Shown piece after piece: positions 10,310-18,154 of a stretch of DNA of 64,000 bases. Origin of the DNA: Actinomadura flavalba DSM 45200 (GTDB taxonomy: Bacteria; Actinomycetota; Actinomycetes; Streptosporangiales; Streptosporangiaceae); contig NZ_KB894097.1 in NCBI RefSeq assembly GCF_000374305.1, positions 124,001-188,000 of the forward strand. Reading direction: 5' to 3'. The position numbers were made by a program, and so were the translations under genes. The notes under the pieces were generated by a model, which was not told the DNA's origin, did not search any database, and was given only the letters and a program-made list of their open reading frames with translations. Position 1 is the first letter of the stretch; every line of letters begins with the position of its first letter.

Positions 10310-10762
10310 ATGACGACGCGCACCGACGACCTGCGCATCGGCGACGCCGAGCGCGACGCGGTCGCCACGGCCCTGCACGACCACTACGTCCAGGGACGCC
10401 TGGACCGCGCGGAGCGGGACGACCGGCTCGACGCCGTGCTCGCCGCCAAGACGGGCGGCGACCTGCGGGCGGTCGTGCGCGACCTGCCCGGCGCCAACGG
10501 GCTCGCCGCGCCCGTCCCGGCCGCGTTCCGGGGGCCGGGCCGACCGCCGTGGGCCGGGCGTCCGCCGGGGCCCTTCCCGCCGCACCGACGGCGCGGCGGG
10601 CCGCTCGGGCCGCTGCTGCTCGTCGTGCTCGTCGCGGTGCTGTTCACGGCGGGACCGGGCGCCGCGTTCGCCGCGGCACTGCACGTGCTGCTGATCGCAT
10701 GGATCGTGCGCGCGGCCGTGCACACCCGGCGCAGGCGCCCACCGCTGACCCCCGGGTCGTAG
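10310..10762 (+). CDS. DUF1707 membrane-associated protein
   Basis: 150 residues. The N-terminal DUF1707/SHOCT-like domain (DLRIGDAERDAVATALHDHY, GRLDRAERDDRLDAVLAAKT, DLRAVVRDLP) occupies residues 8-62, followed by a Pro/Arg-rich linker and two close hydrophobic segments (about 100-135) separated by few residues, then a basic tail. DUF1707 proteins are widespread in actinomycetes and of unknown function, often in envelope or signalling contexts. ATG 10310 follows GGAAGGA. The double palindrome just upstream implies its own repressor. Confidence 0.85.
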   Translation: MTTRTDDLRIGDAERDAVATALHDHYVQGRLDRAERDDRLDAVLAAKTGGDLRAVVRDLPGANGLAAPVPAAFRGPGRPPWAGRPPGPFPPHRRRGGPLGPLLLVVLVAVLFTAGPGAAFAAALHVLLIAWIVRAAVHTRRRRPPLTPGS

Positions 10763-10826
10763 CGCCGTTCCCGGAGACGGCGACAGCGCTGCGCTGCGTC
10801 CGGCGTCGGGACGGTGACGTCCGGCT

Positions 10827-11456
10827 TCAGAGGCCCGTCTGGTAGGCGATGAGGGCCGCTTCGGCGCGGTCGGCGCAGCCGAGGTGGTCGATGAGGGCGG
10901 CCACGTGGCCCTTGACGGTGGCGGGCGGCAGGTGCAGGCAGCGGGCGATCTGGGTGTCGGACAGGCCCTCGCCCAGGCAGGCGAGGATCTCGGCGTCGCG
11001 GCCGGTGAGGCGGCGGGCGCGGGAGGCCGGGGCGGGCGGAGCGCCGTCCGGGCCGAGAACCTGGCCGCCGCCCGCGACGGCGCGCAGCGTCGCGGTGAAC
11101 GCGTGCGGCGGCAGCGTCCGGGGCAGGAACCCGGCGGCGCCCGCGCGCAGCGCGCGGACGACGTGCCGGTCGGCGCGGCCGACCGTCAGCACGACGACGG
11201 GCGGCGCGTCCGGCGCCGCCGTCAGCCGCGCCAGCCGGGACGACGCGTCGGGCAGCGTGTGGTCGAGCAGGACGACGGCGGGAGCGTCCGCGTCGCCGGG
11301 TCCGAGGAGGCGCACGCCGGGCACCCCGGCCAGGCGCTCGCGGAGGGCGGGATCGTCGGTCACGGCCCGGACGGGCAGCGCACCGGCCGTTCGGCGGAGG
11401 GGCACCGCCTCACCGTAGGACGCGCGGCCGCGCCGCCGGGATAACGCGAAGGGCAC
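10827..11456 (-). CDS. NarL/LuxR-type response regulator, atypical receiver
   Basis: About 209 residues. The C-terminal LuxR HTH is clear: LTGRDAEILACLGEGLSDTQIARCLH, then VKGHVAALIDHLGC. The receiver part keeps an acidic pair (TDDP) and a plausible phospho-Asp in VVLLDHTLPD, but the conserved Lys is Arg (FLPRTLPP). No histidine kinase is adjacent. The start is uncertain: GTG 11456 sits only 7 bases after the upstream LysR stop with AAGGA very close; a second GTG (VPLRRTAG) is possible. It is on the same strand as and directly behind the LysR gene, so both may be one transcript. Target genes unknown. Confidence 0.8.
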   Translation of the reverse strand: MPFALSRRRGRASYGEAVPLRRTAGALPVRAVTDDPALRERLAGVPGVRLLGPGDADAPAVVLLDHTLPDASSRLARLTAAPDAPPVVVLTVGRADRHVVRALRAGAAGFLPRTLPPHAFTATLRAVAGGGQVLGPDGAPPAPASRARRLTGRDAEILACLGEGLSDTQIARCLHLPPATVKGHVAALIDHLGCADRAEAALIAYQTGL

Positions 11457-11463
11457 ATCCTTC

Positions 11464-12390
11464 TCACGCCGCCACGAACCGGCAGTGCTCGGGAACGGCC
11501 GCGCGCAGGGCCGCGAGGCCGCGCGCGATCAGCGGCTGGCCGGCGCTGCCCGCGCGGACGGCGGCCAGCACGCGGCGGGTGGGCACGGCCGGGCCGGTGA
11601 GCGGGACGCGCGAGACCGGCGTTCCGGCGGGGCCGTCGGCCAGGCGCGGGACGAGGGAGACGCCGAGGCCGTGCGCGACCAGCGACCAGATCCCCGCCCA
11701 CGTCGTCGCGGCGTGCTCGATGCGGGGCAGGAAGCCCGCCGCCGTGCAGTAGGCGGTGACCTGGCGGTGGTGCGCGCACGTCTCGGGCTCCACGACGACC
11801 CACGTCTCCCCCGCCGCCGCGCCGAGCCCGGTTCCGGACGAACCGGCCAGCGGATGGCCCGCCGCCACGATCAGGTCGTAACGCTCCTCCAGCAGCTCGG
11901 TCCGGGCGAAGCGGACGTCTCCCGGTGGGGAGCCGTCCTCGCCGCCCTCGATGACGGCGATGTCGACGTCCCCGGCGGCCAGCAGGCCGAGCGCGGGCGC
12001 GGTGTCGCACTCGCGGACGGCCACGCCGAGGCCGGGCTCGTCGCGGCGCAGGGCTCCGGCGGCGGGGGCGATCAGCCCGGAGACGGCCGTGGTGAAGCCC
12101 GCGAAGCGCAGCGGGCCGGTGCGGCCCGCGCGGTGGGCGTCGAGGTCGGCGAGGGTCCGTTCCCAGCCCGCGAACAGGCCGTCGGCGTGGCCGAGCAGGA
12201 CGGCGGCGGCGGGTGTGAGCCGCACGCGGCGCCCGTCCGGTTCGAGCAGCGGGACCTTCAGCTCGCGGGACAGTTCGCGCAGGTGGTGCGAGACGGCCGA
12301 GGGCGTGAGGCGCAGCGCCTCCGCCGTCGCCGTGACGGTGCCGAGCTGGTCGAGGAGCCGGAGCATGTGCAGACGCCGGAGGTCAATCAT
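11464..12390 (-). CDS. LysR-family transcriptional regulator
   Basis: 308 residues: N-terminal winged HTH (MIDLRRLHMLRLLDQLGTVT, then AEALRLTPSAVSHHLRELSR) and a two-lobed effector domain starting near RTGPLRFAGFTTAVSGLIAP. ATG 12390 is the natural start; the longer frame runs into the intergenic dyad. It is divergent from the small zinc protein at 12464 with 73 bp between them containing CGCACGAAAACGTGCG, so control of that gene and of itself is likely. Followed by the response regulator gene 7 bases later. Effector unknown. Confidence 0.9.
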   Translation of the reverse strand: MIDLRRLHMLRLLDQLGTVTATAEALRLTPSAVSHHLRELSRELKVPLLEPDGRRVRLTPAAAVLLGHADGLFAGWERTLADLDAHRAGRTGPLRFAGFTTAVSGLIAPAAGALRRDEPGLGVAVRECDTAPALGLLAAGDVDIAVIEGGEDGSPPGDVRFARTELLEERYDLIVAAGHPLAGSSGTGLGAAAGETWVVVEPETCAHHRQVTAYCTAAGFLPRIEHAATTWAGIWSLVAHGLGVSLVPRLADGPAGTPVSRVPLTGPAVPTRRVLAAVRAGSAGQPLIARGLAALRAAVPEHCRFVAA

Positions 12391-12410
12391 GTAACGATAT
12401 TGCACGATCA

Positions 12411-12426
12411 CGCACGAAAACGTGCG
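12411..12426. promoter_or_regulatory. Candidate LysR operator
   Basis: CGCACG-AAAA-CGTGCG, a perfect 6-bp dyad with a four-A centre, lies between the divergent LysR and zinc-peptide genes, in the place where LysR proteins usually bind. Confidence 0.55.
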
Positions 12427-12463
12427 ATGGACGCGCACGGTCCCGGTGACGCAGACTCGCCGC

Positions 12464-12616
12464 ATGGCGAAAATCCTCTCCCGGCACAGCACCAGCGAAG
12501 GCACGGTCGTGTGGAGCCGCTGCGACTGCGGACGGCTGCACATGGTCCTCGTCCCCTACGACACCGCGCGCCGCCCCCTCACGGCGGGCACCTGCCCGGC
12601 CTGCGCCGCCGGGTGA
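12464..12616 (+). CDS. Small zinc-ribbon-like protein
   Basis: 50 residues starting MAKILSRHSTSEGTVVWSRC. It carries Cys-x-Cys (RCDCG) and Cys-x-x-Cys (CPAC) at the ends of a short beta-rich stretch, fitting a single structural zinc site. The upstream in-frame extension lies in the operator and was dropped. It ends 4 bases before the end of convergent eda. Divergent partner of a LysR regulator. Function unknown. Confidence 0.65.
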   Translation: MAKILSRHSTSEGTVVWSRCDCGRLHMVLVPYDTARRPLTAGTCPACAAG

Positions 12617-12620
12617 CGCC

Positions 12621-13238
12621 TCAGAGCGCGGCGGCGGCGCGGGCCAGGGCCTCCACCCGGTCCCAGTCGCCGGCCGCGACGGCGTCGGCGGGCGTGAGCC
12701 AGGTGCCGCCGACGCAGCCGACGTTCGGCAGCGCCCGGTACACCGGCGCGTTCGCGGGCGTGATGCCGCCCGTGGGGCAGAAACGGGCCTGCGGCAGCGG
12801 CCCGGCCAGCGCCTTCAGGTAGGGCGCGCCGCCCGCCGCCTCGGCGGGGAAGAACTTCAGCGCCCGGACGCCCTCCTCCAGCAGCGCGAGCGCTTCGGAG
12901 GCGGTCGCGACGCCCGGCAGGAACGGCAGCCCGGTGGCGGTCATCGCGTCCCGCAGGCTCGGCGTGCAGCCGGGACTGACGAGGAAGCGGGCGCCCGCGC
13001 GCGCGGCGGCGTCGGCGTCGGCGCGGCGCACGACCGTCCCCGCGCCGACGACCGCGTCCGGTACCTCGGCCGCGATCCGCTCGATGGCCGCGAGCGCTGC
13101 GGACGTCCGCAGCGTCACCTCCACGACGGGCAGGCCGCCCGCCACCAGTGCCCGCGCGAGCGGCACGGCGGCGTCCGCGTCGTCGACCACGACGACGGGC
13201 ACGACGGGCGCGAGGTCCAGCAGTTCAAGGGCGTTCAT
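12621..13238 (-). CDS. eda: 2-keto-3-deoxy-6-phosphogluconate aldolase
   Basis: Splits KDPG into pyruvate and glyceraldehyde 3-phosphate, the last step of the Entner-Doudoroff pathway. 205 residues. Visible family motifs: VPVVVVDDADAAVPLARAL, EVTLRT with the catalytic Glu, VGAGTV, FLVSPG, LPGVATASE, and the Schiff-base Lys in ALKFFPAE. ATG 13238 has GGAGGTCGC directly upstream. It is third in the edd-glk-eda unit but is separated from glk by a 430-base repeat array whose units look like degenerate copies of this same ribosome-site region, which suggests special translational or mRNA-stability control. Confidence 0.95.
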   Translation of the reverse strand: MNALELLDLAPVVPVVVVDDADAAVPLARALVAGGLPVVEVTLRTSAALAAIERIAAEVPDAVVGAGTVVRRADADAAARAGARFLVSPGCTPSLRDAMTATGLPFLPGVATASEALALLEEGVRALKFFPAEAAGGAPYLKALAGPLPQARFCPTGGITPANAPVYRALPNVGCVGGTWLTPADAVAAGDWDRVEALARAAAAL

Positions 13239-13672
13239 GCGACCTCCAAGAAACGACGCAACCGATCCGACGCGAGCTGAAGCCCGTCACGGCACCACCC
13301 GTACGACCTCCGGCAACAGCACGGCCGAGCCACCCGCGAACACGACTCCGACACGGCACCGATGCAACCTCCGGCAACAGCACGGCCGGTTCGGTCGCGA
13401 ACAGGATTCCGGCGCGGCACCGCCGACCTCCGGCAACAGCACGGCCGAGCCGCCCGCGAACACGACTCCGACACGGCACCGATGCGACCTCCGGCAACAG
13501 CACGGCCGGTTCGGTCGCGAACAGGATTCCGGCGCGGCACCGCCGACCTCCGGCAACAGCACGGCCGAGCCGCCCGCGAACACGACTCCGACACGGCACC
13601 GATGCGACCTCCGGCAACAGCACGGTCGGTTCGGTCGCGAGCGAGGTTCCGGCGCGGCGGCGCGGCGTTCAC
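13239..13672. repeat. Tandem 60/120-bp repeat array between glk and eda
   Basis: Seven imperfect units of about 60 bases, alternating in two types so that the exact period is 120 (13321, 13441 and 13561 start near-identical blocks). Each unit reads ACCTCCGGCAACAGCACGG on the plus strand, then CGCGAACA and GGCACCG blocks. On the mRNA (minus) strand every unit ends GGAGGT, like the eda ribosome site GGAGGTCGCATG, and the type B units can fold GCGACC...CCGGC...GCCGG-A-GGTCGC, burying the GGAGGT. The array begins at the eda ribosome site and ends at the glk stop. Frames are open only because 120 is divisible by 3. Confidence 0.9.
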
Positions 13673-14643
13673 GCGAACTCCAGTGGCGGCGCGGGCGCCC
13701 GGTCCGCCGGGAGGAGCGCGGCGGCGCCGAGCAGCGCCGGGCACGGGTGGGTGATCAGGCGCGTCGGGATGGCCGCGACGTAGTCGGATACAGGTGACTT
13801 CAGCTCGAAACGGGTGCGGAACGGACTCCGCGCCAGAAAGTCCGCGATGCGCGGCAGGATGCCGCCGCCCAGGTAGACGCCGCCGGTGGCGCCGAGCGTC
13901 AGCGCGACGTTGCCCGCGAACGCGCCGAGCAGGCCGCAGAACATGTCCAGCGTCGCCGCGCACAGGGGGTCGTCCTGCCGTTCGCAGATCCGCGCGGCCG
14001 TCAGCGGCTCGGCCGGGACGCCGCGCAGCGCGGCCAGGTGCCCGTGCAGGCGGGCCAGCCCGGCGCCGCAGAGCACCAGTTCGGCCGAGACCGATCCGTG
14101 CTCGGCGCGCAGGCGCCGCAGGACGGCCGTCTCCTCGTCCGTCGCGGCGGGCAGGTCGGCGTGACCGCCCTCCCCCGGCAGCGGCAGGTGACCGCCCGGG
14201 ATCGGGGCGAGCCCGGCCGTGCCCAGGCCCGTTCCGGGGCCGACCACCGCGACGACGCCGCGCGCGTCGGGCGACGCCGGGCCGATGGCGCGGACGTCGC
14301 CGGGGCCGAGGACGGGCAGCGAGCGGGCCAGCGCGGCGAAGTCGTTGACGACCGTCACCTCGGGCAGTTCCAGCGCCCGCGCGACGCGGGCGGCGGAGTC
14401 GGCCGCCCATCCGGCATTGTTCAGGCGGAACCGCCCGTTCACCACCGGACCGGCGATGGCCAGACACGCGGCCTCGATCCGGGCGTCAGGCACGTACTGC
14501 CTCAGATAGGCGGCGGCCGCCTCGGACAGCCCCGGATACGCACGCGTCGGCAGCGCCGCCACATGCTCGGGCGAACCGCCCGGTTCGGCCACGAGTCCGA
14601 AGCGTGCGTTGGTGCCGCCGACGTCCGCGACGAGGGCGTTCAT
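13669..14643 (-). CDS. glk: Glucokinase, proteobacterial Glk type
   Basis: Phosphorylates glucose with ATP. 324 residues of the E. coli Glk-like family: VADVGGTNARFGL phosphate loop at the N-terminus, AIAGPVV, VNDFAALARSLP with catalytic Asp, GPGTGLGTAGL, and GGVYLGGGILPRI near the end. It lacks the ROK cysteine zinc motif, so it differs from the usual actinomycete GlkA and may have arrived by transfer with the pathway. ATG 14643 overlaps the edd stop (ATGA). The 3' end meets the repeat array. Feeds glucose from the cellobiose and GH13 genes into Entner-Doudoroff. Confidence 0.93.
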   Translation of the reverse strand: MNALVADVGGTNARFGLVAEPGGSPEHVAALPTRAYPGLSEAAAAYLRQYVPDARIEAACLAIAGPVVNGRFRLNNAGWAADSAARVARALELPEVTVVNDFAALARSLPVLGPGDVRAIGPASPDARGVVAVVGPGTGLGTAGLAPIPGGHLPLPGEGGHADLPAATDEETAVLRRLRAEHGSVSAELVLCGAGLARLHGHLAALRGVPAEPLTAARICERQDDPLCAATLDMFCGLLGAFAGNVALTLGATGGVYLGGGILPRIADFLARSPFRTRFELKSPVSDYVAAIPTRLITHPCPALLGAAALLPADRAPAPPLEFA

Positions 14644-16484
14644 CGGAAAACGCCCGCGCCCAGCTCCGCCGGGCCGACCGCCGCGCGGAACGCCGCGAAC
14701 AGCTCCCGTCCGGTGCCCCGGCCGCTCTCGGGAGCGCCCCCGCCGGGCTCCCGGGCGGCGAACTCGGCGTCCGCCACCAGCACCTCCAGCAGTCCCTTGT
14801 CCGGGTCGAGCCGGATGACGTCGCCGTCGCGGACCCTCGCCAGCGGGCCGCCCGCCGCCGCCTCCGGCGACACGTGGATCGCCGCCGGGACGGCGCCCGA
14901 CGCGCCCGACATGCGGCCGTCCGTCACCAGCGCGACGCGGTGGCCCCGGTCCTGGAGGACCGACAGCGGCGGCGTCAGCCGGTGCAGCTCGGGCATTCCG
15001 TTGGCGCGCGGCCCCTGGTACCGGACGACGACGACCACGTCGCGGTCCAGCTCGCCCGCCGCGAACGCGTCCTGGAGCGCCTCCTGCGACGCGAACACCC
15101 GCGCCGGCGCCTCCACGACGCGGCGACCCGGGTCCACCGCCGACACCTTGACCACCGCGCGGCCCAGATTGCCGCGCACCGTGTGCAGACCGCCGTGCGC
15201 CTCGAACGGCGCGCCGACCGACCGCAACACACCGGTGTCCCCCGACTCCCCCGCAACACTCCGCCAGACCACCCCATCCTCACCCAGCTCGGGCACCCCC
15301 CGGTACCCGGGGTCCGAGGCGTCGTGGTGGGCGGAGAGGGTGGGGGCGCCGACTGTGCGGGCGTCGGCGTGGAGCAGGCCCGCGTCGAGTAGTTCGCCGA
15401 TGAGGAAGGCGGTGCCGCCCGCCGCGTGGAAGTGGTTCACGTCGGCGGTGCCGTTGGGGTAGAGGCGGGTGAGCAGCGGGGTGACCTCCGACAGCGCGTC
15501 GAAGTCGTCCCAGGTCAGGTCGATTCCGGCGGCGGCGGCCATCGCCACCAGGTGCAGCGTGTGGTTGGTGGAGCCGCCCGTGGCCAGCAGCGCGACGACG
15601 CCGTTGACGAACGCGCGTTCGTCCAGCACGTCCGCGATCGGGGTGTAGGCGGGGCCGAGGTCGGTCAGCTCCAGGACGCGGCGTCCGGCGGCGTCGGTGA
15701 GGGCGTCGCGCAGCGGCGTGCCCGGCGTGACGAAGCTCGCGCCCGGCAGGTGCAGGCCCATGACCTCCATGAGGAGCTGGTTGGAGTTGGCCGTCCCGTA
15801 GAAGGTGCACGTTCCGGCCGCGTGGTAGGACGCGGACTCGGCCTCCAGCAGCTCGGCGCGGTCGGCCTCGCCCACCGCGAACCGCTTGCGCACGGCGGCC
15901 TTGGCGGCGTTCGGCAGCCCGGACGGCATCGGCCCGGCGGGCACCAGGATCGCGGGCAGGTGCCCGAACGCGAGCGCGCCGATGACCAGGCCGGGGACGA
16001 TCTTGTCGCAGACGCCGAGCAGCAGCGCGCCGTCGAACATGTCGTGCGAGAGTGCGACGGCCGTCGCCATCGCGACGACGTCGCGGCTGAACAGCGACAG
16101 CTCCATGCCCGCGCGGCCCTGGGTGATCCCGTCGCACATCGCCGGGACGCCCCCGGCGAACTGGGCGGTGCCTCCCGCGTCGGCGATGACGGACTTGAGG
16201 CGGTCTGGGTAGTCCTTGAGCGGCTGGTGCGCCGACAGCATGTCGTTGTACGCCGACACGATCGCGATGTTGGGCGTGACGTCGCCGCGCAGCCGCAGCT
16301 TGTCGGCGGGGCCGCAGGCGGCGAAGCCGTGCGCGAGGTTGGCGCAGCCGAGGCCGCCGCGCGCGGGCCCGGCGGTGCGGGCGTCGGCGACGCGGGCCAG
16401 GTAGGCGGCGCGGCCCTCCGCGCTGCGCTCGGCGAGGCGCGCGGTGACCCGGGCGAGGACGGGGTGCGGGCTGCTCATGGACAC
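14640..16484 (-). CDS. edd: 6-phosphogluconate dehydratase
   Basis: Converts 6-phosphogluconate to KDPG, the committing Entner-Doudoroff step. 614 residues of the IlvD/Edd family: ANLAHGFAACGPADKLRL near the start, IVSAYNDMLSAHQPLKDYP, VPAMCDGITQGRAGMELSLF, GVCDKIVPGL, GGSTNHTLHL, GRMSGASGAVPAAIHVSPEA. The cysteines of these motifs would hold the iron-sulfur cluster. Start: GTG 16484 has AGG five bases upstream; ATG two codons later is an alternative. First gene of edd-glk-eda and divergent from the ROK regulator, with an ACTTACCTAAGT palindrome between them. Confidence 0.95.
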   Translation of the reverse strand: MSMSSPHPVLARVTARLAERSAEGRAAYLARVADARTAGPARGGLGCANLAHGFAACGPADKLRLRGDVTPNIAIVSAYNDMLSAHQPLKDYPDRLKSVIADAGGTAQFAGGVPAMCDGITQGRAGMELSLFSRDVVAMATAVALSHDMFDGALLLGVCDKIVPGLVIGALAFGHLPAILVPAGPMPSGLPNAAKAAVRKRFAVGEADRAELLEAESASYHAAGTCTFYGTANSNQLLMEVMGLHLPGASFVTPGTPLRDALTDAAGRRVLELTDLGPAYTPIADVLDERAFVNGVVALLATGGSTNHTLHLVAMAAAAGIDLTWDDFDALSEVTPLLTRLYPNGTADVNHFHAAGGTAFLIGELLDAGLLHADARTVGAPTLSAHHDASDPGYRGVPELGEDGVVWRSVAGESGDTGVLRSVGAPFEAHGGLHTVRGNLGRAVVKVSAVDPGRRVVEAPARVFASQEALQDAFAAGELDRDVVVVVRYQGPRANGMPELHRLTPPLSVLQDRGHRVALVTDGRMSGASGAVPAAIHVSPEAAAGGPLARVRDGDVIRLDPDKGLLEVLVADAEFAAREPGGGAPESGRGTGRELFAAFRAAVGPAELGAGVFR

Positions 16485-16534
16485 GGGAACCTACCCGGGC
16501 TTCGGCATCCGGACAAGAGACTTCGGGAAACTCA

Positions 16535-16546
16535 ACTTACCTAAGT
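16535..16546. promoter_or_regulatory. Palindrome between edd and ROK regulator
   Basis: ACTTACCTAAGT is a dyad with arms ACTTA/TAAGT around CC, in an A+T-richer stretch midway in the 115-bp divergent gap. It is the natural operator candidate for the ROK protein acting on edd-glk-eda and itself. Confidence 0.6.
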
Positions 16547-16599
16547 GGTCGATCCTCGGGACATCGACAGGCCGAAGTCCGGCGTGCTTGACTGGCCGG

Positions 16600-18126
16600 A
16601 TGAGCAGACGCCCCGCGACCAGCGGCGAGGTGCTGCGGCTGGTCCGGGAGGGCGTCGCCACCCGCGCCGACCTCGGCCGCGTCACCGGCCTGTCCCGCCC
16701 CGCCGTCGCCGCCCGCGTCGCCGAACTGCTCGCCGCCGGGCTCCTCACCGAACGCGACGGCGGCCCCTCCACCGGCGGCCGCCCGCCCGCCCGCCTGGAG
16801 TTCGCCGCGACGGGCGGCGCCGTCCTCGTCGCCAACCTCGGCCACTCGCGCGGCCAGATCGCCGTCTGCGACCTGGCCGGCACCGTCCTGGCCGAGGCTC
16901 CTGCCGACCCGCCCCCCGACGCCACCCCCGCGCAGATCCTCCCCCGCGTCCTCGACCAGTGGACCGACCTCCTCACCAAGACGGCAATCCCCCCGCACCA
17001 CGTGCACGGCGCGGCCCTGGCCATCCCCGCCGCCGTCAACTCCGGTCCGCCCCCGAACGAGCCACCCGTCACCGCCCCCACGGGCGCCCCCCGGCCGACA
17101 TCCGCCCAGGCACGCCATGCCGCCCCCGCCAGCGAACCCAGGACGAACCCGGACAAGCGGCGCGGCACCACCCCCACGAGTGACGCCACACTCGGCGCCG
17201 GAGCGCTGGTTTCTGCCGGTGGAACCGGGACGAACCCGGGTGGGCCACCCGGCACCGCCCCCACGGGTGACGCCGCGTTTGGTGGCGGAGCGTTGGTTTC
17301 TGGCGGTGAGCACGTGAGCAGCGCGGATCGGGTTCCGGGTTCCGGGTTCGGGGCGGAGCAGGGGGGCGGGGTCGGTGTTCCGGGGGTTCGGGGTGGTGAT
17401 CCGGGGTTCGGCTGGGTGGTGGGGGACGTCGCGGCCGCTGTGCGGGAGCGGTTCGGGGTCGTGGCCGATGTGGAGAACGAGGCCAATCTCGCGGCGCTCG
17501 GCGAGCACGCGGCCGGGGCGGCGCGGGGTGCCGATGATGTGCTGTTCGTGAAGGTCTCCACCGGTATCGGCGCGGCGCTCATCATGGGTGGGCGGTTGCA
17601 GCGCGGGGCGCTCGGCGCCGCCGGGGAGATCGGGCACGTGCGGGTCGCGGAGGGCGGTGACGTCGTCTGCCGGTGCGGGGGCGTCGGGTGCCTGGAGGCC
17701 GTCGCGGGCGGCGCCGCGCTGCTCGCCCGCTCCCCCGCCGCCGACCTGGCCGGGCTCGCCGCGCTCGCCCGGGGCGGCGACCCGGCGGCCGTCGCGCTCG
17801 TCCGCGAGGCGGGACGGCGCATCGGCACCGTCGTCGCGGACGCGGTGAACCTGCTCAACCCGTCGCTCGTCGTGCTCGGCGGCGACCTCACCGCCGCCGC
17901 CGAACCGCTGCTGGCGGGCGTCCGCGCCGCCGTCTACGAGCGCGCCACGGCCGTGGCGACGAGCCGCCTGCGCATCGAGCCGAGCCGTCTGGGCGACGCC
18001 GCCGGGCTGCGCGGCGCCGCCGCGCTCGCGCTGCGCCGCGTCCTGTCGCCGGACGCCGTGGACGCCGCGCTCAGCGCGCCAAGGAGCGGCAAATCACACT
18101 CAACGAATGCGGCGCCGGAGGATTAG
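16600..18126 (+). CDS. ROK-family transcriptional regulator with internal expansion
   Basis: 508 residues, about 120 longer than typical NagC/XylR-like ROK repressors. N-terminal winged helix (SGEVLRLVREGVATRADLGR, LSRPAVAARVAELLAAGLL). The ROK domain begins AVLVANLGHSRGQIAVCDL and resumes after the insert with ENEANLAALGEHAAGA, STGIGAALIMGGRL, AGEIGHV and the zinc motif CRCGGVGCLEAVAGG. Residues about 148-268 are a Gly/Pro/Thr-rich insert with repeated blocks, placed just after AIPAAVN where others pass directly to the next strand. ATG 16600 was chosen over upstream frame. Divergent from edd, so probably a sugar-responsive repressor of the Entner-Doudoroff operon. Confidence 0.88.
   Translation: MSRRPATSGEVLRLVREGVATRADLGRVTGLSRPAVAARVAELLAAGLLTERDGGPSTGGRPPARLEFAATGGAVLVANLGHSRGQIAVCDLAGTVLAEAPADPPPDATPAQILPRVLDQWTDLLTKTAIPPHHVHGAALAIPAAVNSGPPPNEPPVTAPTGAPRPTSAQARHAAPASEPRTNPDKRRGTTPTSDATLGAGALVSAGGTGTNPGGPPGTAPTGDAAFGGGALVSGGEHVSSADRVPGSGFGAEQGGGVGVPGVRGGDPGFGWVVGDVAAAVRERFGVVADVENEANLAALGEHAAGAARGADDVLFVKVSTGIGAALIMGGRLQRGALGAAGEIGHVRVAEGGDVVCRCGGVGCLEAVAGGAALLARSPAADLAGLAALARGGDPAAVALVREAGRRIGTVVADAVNLLNPSLVVLGGDLTAAAEPLLAGVRAAVYERATAVATSRLRIEPSRLGDAAGLRGAAALALRRVLSPDAVDAALSAPRSGKSHSTNAAPED
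17134..17308. repeat. In-frame direct repeat inside the ROK gene
   Basis: Two copies of about 87 bases (17134-17221 and 17222-17308), each running from GACGAACCCGG through CCCCCACG-GTGACGCC to GAGCG-TGGTTTCTG. Part of a third copy (GAGCCACCCG..ACCGCCCCCACGGG) lies near 17078. They code for the low-complexity insert of the ROK protein. Confidence 0.8.
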
Positions 18127-18154
18127 GACGCGCGCAGACGCGCAGCTAGAGAGT

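Noticed and set aside
13239..13672. CRISPR array or a repeated protein-coding gene
   Set aside because: Units are about 60 bases, abut each other and have no unique spacers, and no cas genes are near. All frames stay open only because the 120-base period is divisible by three.
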